Source of the DNA: DATJLY01 sp963773665
GTDB lineage: Bacteria > Pseudomonadota > Alphaproteobacteria > ATCC43930 > CGMCC-115725
Assembly (NCBI GenBank): GCA_963773665.1
Contig: CAVZBZ010000001.1
Coordinates: 248,001-312,000 of the forward strand
Length of the DNA: 64,000 nt
Direction of reading: 5' to 3'
Part shown: one piece after another, positions 63,816 to 64,000 of the stretch
Layout of the letters: every line of letters begins with the position of its first letter
Position numbering within the stretch: the first letter of the stretch is position 1
Program-made: the position numbers and the translations under genes
Notes under the pieces: model-generated
What the model was told of the DNA's origin: nothing
The model's input: the letters and a program-made list of their open reading frames with translations, nothing else
The model's database searches: none

Positions 63816-64000
63816 CAGCTTCCGTTGGTGGCGGCGCCGCGCGCCGGCTCGACATAGCCCGCGCTCTTCAGGGTGCGCTCGCGCCGCGCGAGGCCGAGAT
63901 CGTGCTCGACCATCATCTTGACGAGGGCGCGGAACGGCACGCGCGGGCGCCAGTCGAGCCGGGTGCGCGCCTTCTCCGCATCGCCCTCGAGCGCATCGAC
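63816..64000 (-). CDS. gmd: gmd (GDP-mannose 4,6-dehydratase), C-terminal fragment at window edge
   Basis: Only the last 61 residues are in the window: GDAEKARTRLDWRPRVPFRALVKMMVEHDLGLARRE and a short Ala/Gly/Asn tail ending at TGA 63816-63818. The GDxxKAxxxLxWxPxVxFxxLVxxMVExDLxLA pattern is the family-typical end of GMD, and the downstream neighbour fcl is its usual partner in GDP-L-fucose synthesis. The stop lies 12 bp before the fcl start, consistent with one operon. Confidence 0.8.

Overview
High-GC DNA (roughly two-thirds G+C) with very dense gene packing, many start/stop overlaps of the ATGA, GTGA or TTGA type, and frequent GTG/TTG starts. A 5-aminolevulinate synthase (C4 haem route), MEP-pathway isoprenoid genes, a complete set of early hopanoid genes and a sigma-32 type heat-shock promoter point to an alphaproteobacterium, probably free-living (Rhodospirillales or Hyphomicrobiales-like). 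The genus cannot be fixed from the sequence. No tRNA, rRNA or CRISPR array was recognised.

Layout. 1-10.4 kb is housekeeping and amine/aromatic metabolism: a partial M20 amidohydrolase, a YkgJ-type cysteine-cluster protein, a class III aminotransferase, hemA, a PadR-like regulator, a flavin monooxygenase, an SDR, pdxH, a DnaJ-like protein and a YihY/BrkB membrane protein. 10.5-14.2 kb holds fabI, aroC and sppA. 14.2-15.1 kb is a lower-GC, membrane-anchored HExxH metallopeptidase. 15-22.4 kb carries a solute-binding-like protein, an rRNA/tRNA methyltransferase, tlyA, dxs, ispH and hpnH. 22.4-26.4 kb contains small envelope proteins, a Rieske oxygenase translationally coupled to a glutamine-synthetase-like ligase, and a PilZ protein. 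26.4-28.85 kb is an accessory patch of short genes and remnants, bracketed by inverted copies of a 28-bp dispersed repeat.

28.9-38.5 kb is catabolic and signalling: a ThDP enzyme, a cyclase-family hydrolase, a FIST sensor with a histidine kinase, an IS5-family element inserted exactly at a CTAG shared by two convergent stop codons, an MFS carrier, an amidohydrolase and a VOC (extradiol-dioxygenase-like) protein with its own promoter and palindrome. 38.5-47.4 kb is one minus-strand operon for isoprenoid and hopanoid synthesis, in transcription order dxr-hpnA-hpnB-hpnC-hpnD-hpnE-shc-hpnG. About 13 apparent indels fall in dxr through hpnC, while hpnD, hpnE, shc and hpnG are clean. 47.5-58.3 kb has hsp20-lon under a sigma-32 promoter, an SPW membrane protein, a FadB/FadJ-like beta-oxidation fusion, a NUDIX hydrolase coupled to a second solute-binding-like protein, a GlcG/HbpS-like protein and a CLC channel. 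58.6-64 kb starts an exopolysaccharide locus: a polyprenyl-phosphate sugar transferase, two glycosyltransferases, and GDP-fucose synthesis (fcl with two indels; gmd cut by the window end).

How it fits together. dxs, dxr and ispH make isoprenoid precursors, hpnCDE make squalene, shc cyclises it to a hopene, and hpnH and hpnG begin the C35 side chain. Most of a pathway therefore lies within 30 kb, in two separate blocks. The other recurring theme is catabolism of aromatic or amine compounds, built from single oxygenases and hydrolases rather than one classical operon.
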